Source of the DNA: Halomarina salina
GTDB taxonomy: Archaea > Halobacteriota > Halobacteria > Halobacteriales > Haloarculaceae
Direction of reading: 5' to 3'
DNA: 64,000 bases
NCBI RefSeq assembly: GCF_023074835.1
Contig: NZ_JALLGW010000005.1
Span: 1 to 64,000, forward strand
The first letter of the stretch is position 1; each line of letters begins with the position of its first letter. Position numbers and translations under genes: made by a program. Positions 7,884 through 15,655 of the stretch are shown here, one piece after another. Under the pieces are notes generated by a model, which made no database searches, was not told where the DNA came from, and was given only the letters and a program-made list of their open reading frames with translations.

Positions 7884-9284
7884 GTGGGCGACGACACTGA
7901 TTTCGACTTATCGTTCGCAATAGATGCAGAGACAGTCTCTCTGAGCCCTATCGGGGAATATCAGGTTCTCGACCTGGAAGGGCCGGTCGTCATCGTTGGA
8001 GATGCGTCGTACCGCGTCGTTCCGGTCGGTGAGGAATCAGACGCGTCAGAAGATGTCCGGGAACTTAGCGTCGACGAGATACGTGCTGCACTCAGCGAAC
8101 TCGCTGACAACGACGACTTTCAGTCAATCGTAGACAATTGCCCGACGAATACGCCGCTCGTCTACGACGACATCGATTATTTGACTCGCCATCTCCCCAC
8201 AACTTCGCTCCAGAAGTGCCAGAAGCTGAGTGAGAGCACCCCTTTCGAGAAGGAATTACTCCTCCAAGTTGCCTACGTAGAACGCCAAAACTCTCTCGTC
8301 GGGCACTCAGACAACGTCCTCGAGTATTATCTCGAACAGCGTACTGAAATCGCTGAAAAACTCCGGTCCGCCGACGAGATCGACAGCGACGTTGAGCGGT
8401 CATTCTTTTCGTATCTCCTCCTCGCCTCGGCACTCATCGAAGAGTTGACGACAGAAACGGTCCTCAACGAGCTCTTTCGCGAGGAAGCTCGTCTCGACAG
8501 CATCACAGAGCACGTTCGGAGTATGGGGCACGCGAAGCGATTAGAGAAACTCTGTGATATCCAAATACTGACCGGAGGTGACCATGGATCGCTTGTCGAG
8601 GTCAAAGGACGTAGAAACAACCTCGTCCACGACGCGCAGAAGCGTGCAGGCCTTGACGAACTCGAATCGCGTCGTGAAGTCGCACAGATTCTCGAACAGA
8701 CTGATCGATGTGCGTCCGTCCTATTGACGATCTCGGGAAAGAACATCGAGTCAGTCATCGCGAAGCGGGGGTGTGAGCCCTATATCGAACACGCTCAATC
8801 TGAGGCAGTAGCCGACACAATCACAACCTGGGAACAGGAGAATCCAGAGCGCCTATCGAGACTGCACGACTGTGAAAGAGCAACCATCGAAGAGATTCGC
8901 TGGGATACCGAAGAGAGTGACCCTGGGAACAACATCACGGAGGGATTCACGTTTGATGGATTTGATGACGAAGAGCTGTATGAGATACTGATGGAGTTCG
9001 TCGGTGATGCCTCACAGGCGTTCCTCGACCGGATTGATGCCGATGCAAACGAGAGCAATCTCGATCGCTTCGATTTCGCAGTGATGGTGCTGCTCTGTGC
9101 TGGTCACAGTTACGAGGAGATTGCCCGGTGGCTGGATACTGACGAAAAGTATGTCCAGCGGAAGGAGAACGTGATAGCCTGGAGAGCTTCGCAGTTCGAG
9201 AAGGATCTGGTTGAGGAGATCCCCCGCCCAGAGGGCCCAACATGGCCATCGGACACGGCATCAGATGATCAGGATAGGTGCTAG
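7884..9284 (+). CDS. HEPN-like protein with C-terminal helix-turn-helix
   Basis: A 466-residue acidic protein with a GTG start. The central helical region (about residues 170-260) contains KGRRNNLVHD; Arg244-x4-His249 with Asn after Arg fits the R-N-x3-H active-site motif of HEPN ribonucleases. The C-terminus (about 405-445) has a sigma-like helix-turn-helix: FAVMVLLCAGHSYEEIARWL then TDEKYVQRKENVIAW. The first 60 residues are beta-rich. HEPN proteins act in toxin-antitoxin and abortive-infection systems, which suits this defence region, but RNNLVH also occurs in non-catalytic HEPN-like families. Two pieces of a decayed orc1 gene lie on either side, so this gene appears to be an insert. Confidence 0.55.
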   Translation: MGDDTDFDLSFAIDAETVSLSPIGEYQVLDLEGPVVIVGDASYRVVPVGEESDASEDVRELSVDEIRAALSELADNDDFQSIVDNCPTNTPLVYDDIDYLTRHLPTTSLQKCQKLSESTPFEKELLLQVAYVERQNSLVGHSDNVLEYYLEQRTEIAEKLRSADEIDSDVERSFFSYLLLASALIEELTTETVLNELFREEARLDSITEHVRSMGHAKRLEKLCDIQILTGGDHGSLVEVKGRRNNLVHDAQKRAGLDELESRREVAQILEQTDRCASVLLTISGKNIESVIAKRGCEPYIEHAQSEAVADTITTWEQENPERLSRLHDCERATIEEIRWDTEESDPGNNITEGFTFDGFDDEELYEILMEFVGDASQAFLDRIDADANESNLDRFDFAVMVLLCAGHSYEEIARWLDTDEKYVQRKENVIAWRASQFEKDLVEEIPRPEGPTWPSDTASDDQDRC

Positions 9285-9320
9285 CCTGATAACAGACGAG
9301 TCATCGTCGCATAGTACGTG

Positions 9321-9455
9321 ATGCTCTCTCAGCGGAAGGTACACATGGATAAGACCGAGCGTAAGCATCTCGAAGACCGCCTCACGGCAGAAGGTACCAT
9401 CCGGAATCGAGAGTACTCGCTCGTCGATTCGGCAGCTGCGTCGCCAATGGAGTGA
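9321..9455 (+). pseudogene. orc1 C-terminal fragment (distal piece)
   Basis: The frame encodes 44 residues (MLSQRKVHMDKTERKHL... TAEGTIRNREYSLVDSA) and ends at TGA 9453-9455. EGTIRNREYSLVDS aligns with EGTSRDREYAIIES at the very C-terminus of the Orc1 at 1819-2847. It completes the fragment at 7592-7668: the two pieces cover the beginning and end of the same winged-helix domain with about 1.65 kb of foreign DNA between. Confidence 0.65.
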
Positions 9456-9473
9456 CCGTGACCCCGTCACCGA

Positions 9474-9672
9474 TCAGGAACTGAACTCGCCGAGGCCCGA
9501 TTGCTCGTGGTCCAGCGGCTCGATGACCTCGGGATCGTCGTTGCCGGGATTGTTGACCCGCGTCGAGATTTCGTAGGCGTCCAGATCGTCTTTCGGGTAC
9601 GGCTGGCACAGTTCCTTTCGGGTGTCCAGATCTGCGGCGAGCCAGTCGGATTCCGCGTCCCTCGGGAGGACG
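9474..9672 (-). pseudogene. 3' fragment of an SRAP (YedK/HMCES-type) gene
   Basis: Leftward frame reading VVLPRDAESDWLAAD, then YEISTRVNNPGNDDPEVIEP and ending LDHEQSGLGEFSS. This is the C-terminal part of SRAP proteins, which crosslink to abasic sites in ssDNA. The catalytic N-terminal half is missing: upstream of about 9672 the same frame runs into sequence that codes for DNA polymerase on the other strand. It is a truncated remnant. Confidence 0.75.
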
Positions 9673-10679
9673 ACCGGGGCTACCTCGTTGACGTGTTGTA
9701 ACCGATTATCGACGCCCGCGACGAGATCAAGGCGGCCATCCGTCGCGAAAATGAGCGGGATGACCCCGACGAGGACCGACTGGCGGAACTCGAGGGGCGG
9801 TCGGGAGCGCTGAAGTGGATTCTCGTCGCTTGGTTCGGGTATCAAGGATTCAGCAACGCGAAGTATGAGAGAATTGAGTGCCACGAGGCAATCAACGCGT
9901 TCGCTCGCGATATTCTGCTTACCGCCAAACAGCGACTGGAGGACGGCGGCTGGCGGGTCGTCCACGGTATCGTCGACTCAATCTGGGTGACTCCGGACCC
10001 CGACGTCGACGACGATGACCTTGAGGGCCTCAAGGCGCTCGTGACGGAAATCACGGAACGCGTCGAGATTCGGCTCGAACACGAAGCCCACTAGGACTGG
10101 GTGGCGTTCGTGCCGCAGCGCGAGAGTAGCGCCGGTGCTTTGACCAAGTATTTCGGAAAAGTCGCTGATGAAGACGAGTTCAAGATACGCGGTATAGAAG
10201 CGCGGCAACGCTCAACGCCGCCGTTCATCGAGACGATCCAGCGTGAGTGTCTCGAACGGCTCGACGAGAGCCGGTCGGCGGACGCCGCACTTGAGCATCT
10301 CCAGGATGCTATCAACCAGCTTCACGCCGGAACGGTGCCGGTTGATGAACTCGTTGAGCGGAATTGTGTCTCAAAGCCACTCGAAGGATATTCACAGAAT
10401 ACGCAGAACGTAGCTGCTTTGAAGCGGGCTCGTGACCAGGACCTGGCCGTCCATCCCGGACAGGATCTCGAATACATAGTCGTCGACGACGAGAAACAGT
10501 CGAGAGACCGCGTCGCCCCCGCCCACGAAGAGGTCGAGACCTACGACGCCTCCTATTACGAGACTCAGCTTATCAGAACTGTCGAGAGTGTTCTATCTCC
10601 CATCGGGTGGAATCGAGACGATATTCGACGACAGCTCGGCGAAACACGAGTAATCGGTATCACCGACTTGGCCAGATGA
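9669..10679 (+). pseudogene. family B DNA polymerase, truncated with two in-frame stops
   Basis: One continuous frame codes for the C-terminal part of a haloarchaeal PolB2-type polymerase: DDRGYLVDVL, PIIDARDEIKAAI, WFGYQGFSNAKYERIECHEA, VVHGIVDSIWV and DWVAFVPQRESSAGALTKYF. The frame is broken by TAA at 9699-9701 (expected Gln between DVL and PIID) and TAG at 10092-10094 (expected Tyr in HYDW). All exonuclease and most palm sequence is absent. The left end abuts the SRAP fragment on the opposite strand. Confidence 0.85.
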
Positions 10680-11045
10680 CCCCTATTTCGCGTTGTGAAT
10701 GGATTAGGGGGAGACCAGACACCCCTATTTCGTGTTGTAAGACACCCCTTTTTCGAGTTGTAAAAGTCGTCTTTTCAGTCGATATAGCTCTTCTATAGCT
10801 AATATCCGGTTTTGGAGGTACTGGCTCGGGTTCCAGAGTGGAAACGAAGGGGTTAGTGAACGGATGGCACTGTTCGATCACTGGGCTGTTCAATGAACCA
10901 CCCCCCTATTTCGAGTTGTAAGCGACGAGATCGGCCACGAGAACAGCGGACATGCGGGTGGACCCCCCTATTTCGAGTTGTAACGCAATACTCGCCTTGA
11001 ACATTGAAGGCCAATATCAGGAGACCCCCCTATTTCGAGTTGTAA
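10680..11045 (+). repeat. six direct origin-type repeats downstream of orc
   Basis: Six same-direction copies of ACCCCTATTTCGAGTTGTAA-type boxes at 10680-10699 (degenerate), 10719-10740, 10742-10763, 10899-10921, 10961-10984 and 11024-11045. Some have CCCTTTTTCGAG in place of CCCTATTTCGAG. The same box recurs on the other side of the initiator gene (12553-13268). They look like origin recognition boxes/iterons for the Orc encoded at 11085-12515. Confidence 0.85.
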
Positions 11046-11084
11046 ACCGCGGGGAGGTCTAGTCCGACTCGGTCAATCGACCCG

Positions 11085-12515
11085 CTAGTTCAGGAACGAG
11101 TTCATCTGCGACTTGGCGACCGATCGCATCATTTCTTCTTCGCGCTCTAACTCTGCGAAACGGTCGTCTTCCAGTATCCGTTCCATGATCGACTCGGGGT
11201 CTTCAGCGAGATCGAAGTGCATGTGGATACCCTTGCCCCTCCCCCGACCACGTCGGTCGAACTCGAGGATACCGTAGGTCGCTTGTTCGGTGACGTGATT
11301 GACGAAGGTCTCTCGTCCGTAGAAATCGGCATCCAGGATGTCGCAGACGTACTGATAGAGGCTGTAGGAAGGACCGGCTGGAATCCAGTCGACACCAGCA
11401 GTTGAATAATAGTCCGTTGCAGCGACGGCGAAGATACAGAGTTTCTTCTGCGTCGACAGCCCCCCGATGTGGCGCAGTTTCCGGTCAGAGTCGTATCGCT
11501 CTTGGGCGGTCCGGACGTGGGTTTCCAACACCCGTTCGTCCCCCTGCTTATCGGCTAATTCGCCGGACCACCGAAGCAGGTCAATAGCCTTCCGTGCATC
11601 ACCATGGGTTTGCGAGCCGAACGCAGCCACGAGCGGAACGACGTCACTCGCGAGAGCTTCTTGTTTGAATGCGTCTTCGCGGTTTCGGAGGATATGTCGG
11701 AGCTGCGTCGCGTCGTAATCCTCGAAGAAAATCTCGTCAGGGTTGAACGAGCTGTTTGCTCGGCTGTTGAGATCAGACATGAAATCGACGTAGTTGGTTA
11801 TCGCGGTAACAGAGACGGGGCCGTCGAAGCGACCGAGATCGCGAGCCCGCGACAACTGGTAGAGAAGCGAATTGTACTCTGGTTCAGAGTATGGACCATC
11901 GAGCATGTCGATCTCGTCGAGAACAAAGATGACGCCATCGTAGTGCTCGCGCATAATTTCCCAGAGGCGCTCGAGTTTCTGGTCTGTCGAGACACCACTC
12001 TCGGGAACACCAGGTTCATCCTCGATATTCATCGTCGCTTCCTGGATCAGACGATAGACAGCGCGACTGGTGGTGCCAGGTCCCTCACAATTTATCGAAA
12101 ACACACCGAACCGCATTCCCTGAGCCTCGCTCAGCTCGACGATTTTCTTACAGACCGCGTGGATAATCAGCGACTTCCCGGTTCCAGACGGTCCGGTCAA
12201 CAACATATCCGGAATCCCCTGACCCTGGAGTGCGGGCTTTAGATTCGTGATGACGGTCTTCAGCTGGTCATCGCGACCAACGATTCGATCTTCGTCGATG
12301 ATGGTGTCGGGGCGAACCAGATCCTTATTCTCGAAGACAGTTTCGACAGATTCGGATTGGAGTTCATCCATGATCGAGATGCCGCTCCCCGAATCACCGA
12401 ATGTAGATTGGCTGGTGTCGGACCCGTCAGAATTGCTCCCCCCATCTCTCGGAACTTCGTCTATAGAACCAGACTGTTCCGTCTGATTATCTATATCCGG
12501 CGGTCCATCACCCAT
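11085..12515 (-). CDS. orc1: Orc1/Cdc6-type plasmid replication initiator
   Basis: A 476-residue AAA+ initiator. An acidic, Ser/Gly-rich N-terminus (about 75 residues) precedes IVGRDDQLKTV, Walker A LLTGPSGTGKS, Walker B GVIFVLDEIDML, a sensor segment and the lid HGDARKAIDLLR, then a C-terminal winged-helix part (STQKKLCIFAVAATDYYS). The C-terminus is longer than in the Orc at 1819-2847 and the two are distant paralogues. The gene is bracketed by matching repeats on both sides, so it is the likely initiator of this replicon. Confidence 0.9.
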   Translation of the reverse strand: MGDGPPDIDNQTEQSGSIDEVPRDGGSNSDGSDTSQSTFGDSGSGISIMDELQSESVETVFENKDLVRPDTIIDEDRIVGRDDQLKTVITNLKPALQGQGIPDMLLTGPSGTGKSLIIHAVCKKIVELSEAQGMRFGVFSINCEGPGTTSRAVYRLIQEATMNIEDEPGVPESGVSTDQKLERLWEIMREHYDGVIFVLDEIDMLDGPYSEPEYNSLLYQLSRARDLGRFDGPVSVTAITNYVDFMSDLNSRANSSFNPDEIFFEDYDATQLRHILRNREDAFKQEALASDVVPLVAAFGSQTHGDARKAIDLLRWSGELADKQGDERVLETHVRTAQERYDSDRKLRHIGGLSTQKKLCIFAVAATDYYSTAGVDWIPAGPSYSLYQYVCDILDADFYGRETFVNHVTEQATYGILEFDRRGRGRGKGIHMHFDLAEDPESIMERILEDDRFAELEREEEMMRSVAKSQMNSFLN

Positions 12516-12538
12516 GTCTCCATCCTCTGTAGGCCTAG

Positions 12539-12549
12539 TATAAATAAAT
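12539..12549 (-). promoter_or_regulatory. promoter of the orc gene
   Basis: Read on the minus strand, TTTATTTATA lies about 25-34 bases before the ATG at 12515, fitting a leaderless or near-leaderless promoter. A degenerate origin box (12553-12576) sits right beside the TATA/BRE region, so initiator binding could repress its own gene. Confidence 0.55.
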
Positions 12550-13045
12550 GAAGGGCACCGATTTCGATTTGTAAACGCGAAGGTTCAACCGACGGAGTGA
12601 CTGAGTCGGCTATCTCTTCTTTTCCAGGCTCGAACCGCTGTCGACGGAGCGGCACACCCCTATTTCGAGTTGTAACGTCTTGTCAAAGACAGAATAGAAT
12701 ATTGAGACACACCCCTTTTTCGAGTTGTAACGTCTTGGTAGCCTCTAACACAGTTTTGAGAATTACGCGATGGACGATTGTATCAAATGGTGATAATAAG
12801 ATGAACGAGTTCCACACGAGCCTCGAGTATAGGACCACAGGGCAAACCACGGACAGCACCCGGTGGAGATCACGAAGCGTCCTCGAGGAATCAACCCACA
12901 CCCCCACCCCTTTTTCGAGTTGTAACGGACAGCGATGACACGGGGAGAGAAGCTGTCGAACACGACGAGAACACCAAGGACGAACGGGAGAGGTCGTCAG
13001 AGCGCGGTTCTCAGAGGCTAACCCACGATCACCTCACTACTCACG

Positions 13046-13069
13046 GATACGTAAGCAAGCTTACGTATC
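13046..13069. repeat. 11-base-arm palindrome in the origin core
   Basis: GATACGTAAGC, two bases, GCTTACGTATC: arms match perfectly. Lies within the AT-rich segment between the inverted origin boxes. Could be a regulator site or a structured unwinding element. Confidence 0.55.
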
Positions 13070-13108
13070 GTTCGTAGGTATTGTCTAGTGCGGTTATGGT
13101 ATGCTACC

Positions 13109-13139
13109 GTACTACATAAAGTTTCCTTTATTGTAGTAC
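13109..13139. repeat. AT-rich inverted repeat in the origin core
   Basis: GTACTACATAAAG and CTTTATTGTAGTAC face each other across four bases, with one unpaired T. It is the most AT-rich spot of the origin and a candidate duplex-unwinding element. Confidence 0.5.
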
Positions 13140-13336
13140 ACTTTTGGAAATGGATGGTACGGTGTCTGTAACCGCTGGGATCGTGGGATACCGCCTGTTC
13201 GAGTCGAAACGCGGCAGTGACCCCCACCCACTCTCGTTCTGTTACAACTCGAAAAAGGGGTGGGGGTGTCCGACCTCGATCGACATCACTTCCGACAACC
13301 TTCCCACTCTGGTTCGAGTTTTCTGCCCTGCTGAGG

Positions 13337-13344
13337 TTTATAAG
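13337..13344 (+). promoter_or_regulatory. TATA box of the 13371 gene
   Basis: TTTATAAG lies 27-34 bases before the ATG at 13371, fitting a leaderless transcript. Confidence 0.6.
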
Positions 13345-13370
13345 CGATTACGCGGCTAGACCGCTCGCCG

Positions 13371-14165
13371 ATGACCGCCCCCACTCCAACCGACCTGTTC
13401 GACACCGATTCGCCATCCACCACCCCCCTGTACTCCCCCGTCACCGCCACGAACATCTACCACGCCGTGACCGACCTCGGATACCCTCCCGAGTACGTCA
13501 CCACCGTCGCTCGAGCTCTTGATGAATTTCAACTCGCTATCTCCGCCGCCAACGACGGCCACTTCCTCCTCGACCAGCTCGAACCCCAGGCCGACCGCTT
13601 CGAGATCCTCGACGTCGACCGCATCTCCGGCCGAACCCGCCTCAAGGACCTCCTGTTCTTCAGCGGGCCCTACGCAAAGACGATCCTCACCGACGCCATC
13701 GGCATCGCGATGCCCGAGTTCGAGGGCCCTGCCACGGGACACCCCTACCCAATGTCGCCCTCATCGTTTGGCGTCGACGACGACCACCCGCAGCGAGCCC
13801 ACGAGAACGTCACCGAAGACGACGCCGACGGAGCCGGGGACAGGAACGAGAACAGACGCCCGATATATGCGTTCGCCGATACCGACATCGACATCGCCGA
13901 AGTCCTCGATATCGACTTCACGATCTCTTCGCTCGACGAAGACCGACTCCTTCCCGGGATACACTCGCAAGTAATGCGCGCCGAGGTTCAACAGATTGCA
14001 GAACTCGCGTTCGCCTACTACCGAACAGAACCGGGCCTGATGAACGAACTCGACCCCGTCGTCGGTTGTACCTTCGCCGTCCGGTCAGCACCCCACGACG
14101 ACATCGTGATAGCAGAACCCGGCCCACGAACTGTGCCACTCCCTGGCGGCACACGCGTCGCCTGA
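13371..14165 (+). CDS. hypothetical acidic protein beside the origin
   Basis: A 264-residue acidic protein of no family I recognise. The N-terminal half (residues 25-110) is predicted alpha/beta with VTATNIYHAVTDLGYPPEYV; the C-terminal quarter has a helical segment EVQQIAELAFAYYRTEPGLM. Residues 135-155 are disordered and Asp-rich. There are no membrane segments. A TATA box at 13337-13344 supports the start. Its position immediately beside the origin suggests a replicon-maintenance role, but that is inference from place only. Confidence 0.7.
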   Translation: MTAPTPTDLFDTDSPSTTPLYSPVTATNIYHAVTDLGYPPEYVTTVARALDEFQLAISAANDGHFLLDQLEPQADRFEILDVDRISGRTRLKDLLFFSGPYAKTILTDAIGIAMPEFEGPATGHPYPMSPSSFGVDDDHPQRAHENVTEDDADGAGDRNENRRPIYAFADTDIDIAEVLDIDFTISSLDEDRLLPGIHSQVMRAEVQQIAELAFAYYRTEPGLMNELDPVVGCTFAVRSAPHDDIVIAEPGPRTVPLPGGTRVA

Positions 14166-14226
14166 CATAGCGAGAACCAGTTCACGGCCTAGTCGAGAAT
14201 CCTAATCTGGATTCTGTGGTGTCTTC

Positions 14227-14476
14227 CTACGCGAATCTCGAGGCGAGACTATACACGAGTCCGGCACCGCCGGCGACTATCGCGATGACGCCTAGGACGA
14301 AAGCGCATGTTCGGTGCACACGTCCCGGTGGGGGGATTCGGTCCCGCGTCGCCGAGGAGACAGACCGTGAACTGATACGAATACCAGACGAGCACCGCGC
14401 CCACGAGCAGGACCACGACGCTTAGTGCCAGGACGCCCAGCTTCCTATCGGACATCGCGGTCACCGTCTCGGTCAT
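14227..14476 (-). pseudogene. small two-helix membrane protein with a frameshift
   Basis: Starts MTETVTAMSDRKLGVLALS with a clear first membrane helix (LALSVVVLLVGAVLVWYSY). In the starting frame the protein ends in arginine-rich nonsense at 14249. Shifting frame at a run of six G (plus strand, 14330-14335) restores a second membrane helix (FVLGVIAIVAGGAGLVYSLA) ending at TAG 14227-14229. The intact gene would encode about 82 residues. The ATG overlaps the stop of the HNH gene (ATGA). Confidence 0.6.
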
Positions 14477-14850
14477 CGCAGCACCCACCGGATGCCTCGC
14501 AGGAAGGCTCGACCGGCCGCTCGAAGGACGCGCAGCCCGTTGAACCCACCCACACCGTAGCCACTCCCCGTCGGGTGACCGTGAATCCCATCGTGGCAGT
14601 ACTGGCAGACCGTCACCAAGTTCCCGAGATGATGCCAGCCACCGCCACGAAGAGACTGCCGGTGGTGAGCGTGCAATACGACCCCACCATCACCGGCGTG
14701 GGGACCACTTCGTCGCCCACACTACTGGCAGGTATAATTATCGCGCTCATAGACCGCCTTCCGACGAGCATCCCAGTCCGGCGGGTACTTCCCGTCGTGA
14801 GCTCCCGGGTCATCAAACCGACCGTTGATTCCGGAACGCCGTCCGAACAT
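14473..14850 (-). pseudogene. HNH endonuclease with an in-frame amber codon
   Basis: From ATG at 14850: MFGRRSGINGRFDDPGAH, ...WDARRKAVYERDNYTCQ, TAG (14722-14724), CGRRSGPHAGDGG, then LHAHHRQSLRGGGWHHLGN and LVTVCQYCHDGIHGHP. The amber codon replaces the middle of the first zinc-binding C-x-x-C, where CQYC would be expected (as in the second pair, CQYC). The catalytic H-H and the HDGIHG ending are intact. It is third in the RPA operon, 2 bases after the Rpap stop. Confidence 0.75.
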
Positions 14851-14852
14851 GA

Positions 14853-15650
14853 CTAGCCGGATTCGCTGTCGACGCCGGATGGGTCACCGAGTTGCTTCCC
14901 CAGCTCCTCCGGTGACAGCGACTCGCTCTCGAGATCCGCAGCGTCGTCGACGTCGTCGCCGGAGGATTCGGCCGAGTCCTCAGACTCGACTTCAAGCAGA
15001 CGCTTCTCGAACGCCTCTTCGTCGAGACTCGTCCCGCTCACCGCGTCGTGACCGCTCACATTGAGGAGGTCCTGGAGGGCGAACGCCGCGACGTGCGCGA
15101 ACGACGACCCATCGTGGCCGTACTGTTCGCGGGCAAGTGCTGCTACTTTCGGAGACGTCTCCTGCGCAGAGTGAACGCGCTCGAGAGTCCGCGCCGCTGT
15201 TTCGTACACCCACGCGTTCCGCGTCTCTAGGTGGATCACGCCGACGTCTTCGGGAACAACCGAGACGTTCACCGACCCGTCGTCAGTCTTGTAGGTCCGT
15301 GGCTTGCCGACGATCGTGACGAACTCCGGCGCCTGGACCTTCTTGAGTTGCTTGAGCGCGTCTGTCTGATACTCGCCAGCGTACACCCAGAACGTCCCGG
15401 TCGGGTCGACGACGCGAGCGCGGAGGTACTCTGCGCTCTCTCCGACGTCTTCGATATCCGTGACCGTGCCCGCGATACAGATGCGGTTGGCCCGCTCGCC
15501 CGTCGGGAGCGCAACGTAGACCGGGGCGCGCTCATCTTGTGAGGTTTTGAACGTGTAGGTCGCGGTATTCAGCTCTGCGGCGAAGACGCGCTTGGCGACT
15601 TCGCGAGTCGGTACGTCCGTCTGCTGGGGGGTGGTGTCTGCTGCTGCCAT
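14853..15650 (-). CDS. RPA-associated protein (Rpap)
   Basis: A 265-residue protein of the haloarchaeal RPA-associated family (COG3390-like). Diagnostic segments: VAKRVFAAELNTATYTF near the start, ERAPVYVALPTGERANRICI, ARVVDPTGTFWVYAGEYQ and EFVTIVGKPRTYKTDDG, forming an OB-fold domain over residues 20-160. The acidic C-terminus (residues 215-265) is disordered. In studied haloarchaea, Rpap partners work with the RPA encoded next door in ssDNA protection and repair. The gene follows the RPA gene by 5 bases. Confidence 0.85.
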   Translation of the reverse strand: MAAADTTPQQTDVPTREVAKRVFAAELNTATYTFKTSQDERAPVYVALPTGERANRICIAGTVTDIEDVGESAEYLRARVVDPTGTFWVYAGEYQTDALKQLKKVQAPEFVTIVGKPRTYKTDDGSVNVSVVPEDVGVIHLETRNAWVYETAARTLERVHSAQETSPKVAALAREQYGHDGSSFAHVAAFALQDLLNVSGHDAVSGTSLDEEAFEKRLLEVESEDSAESSGDDVDDAADLESESLSPEELGKQLGDPSGVDSESG

Positions 15651-15655
15651 TGGTC

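Larger units (their letters stand above)
12553..13268. other. putative replication origin
   Basis: Direct boxes at 12553-12576 (degenerate), 12654-12676, 12709-12732 and 12905-12928 face an inverted copy at 13241-13268 (GTTACAACTCGAAAAAGGGG). The 310 bases between the inner inverted pair are relatively AT-rich and hold two strong palindromes (13046-13069 and 13109-13139). Inverted origin boxes around an AT-rich unwinding stretch next to an orc gene is the standard haloarchaeal origin design. Confidence 0.8.

Noticed and set aside
9672-9965. Upper part of the 163-residue minus-strand frame as an intact SRAP gene
   Set aside because: Only residues after about 9672 resemble SRAP; the first 100 codons are antisense to PolB sequence.
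13018-13227. 69-residue minus-strand frame in the origin core
   Set aside because: Overlaps the palindromes and AT-rich core; lacks halophile composition.
10680-13268. CRISPR array from the regularly worded repeats
   Set aside because: Spacing is irregular (from 1 to over 100 bases), repeats lie on both sides of an orc gene, one is inverted, and there are no cas genes. They are origin boxes.
9699-14724. Reassigned TAG codons (for example pyrrolysine) because TAG replaces an expected Tyr in both PolB and HNH
   Set aside because: PolB also has a TAA and lacks its N-terminal half, the HNH neighbour is frameshifted, and no pyl genes are in view. Ordinary decay is simpler.
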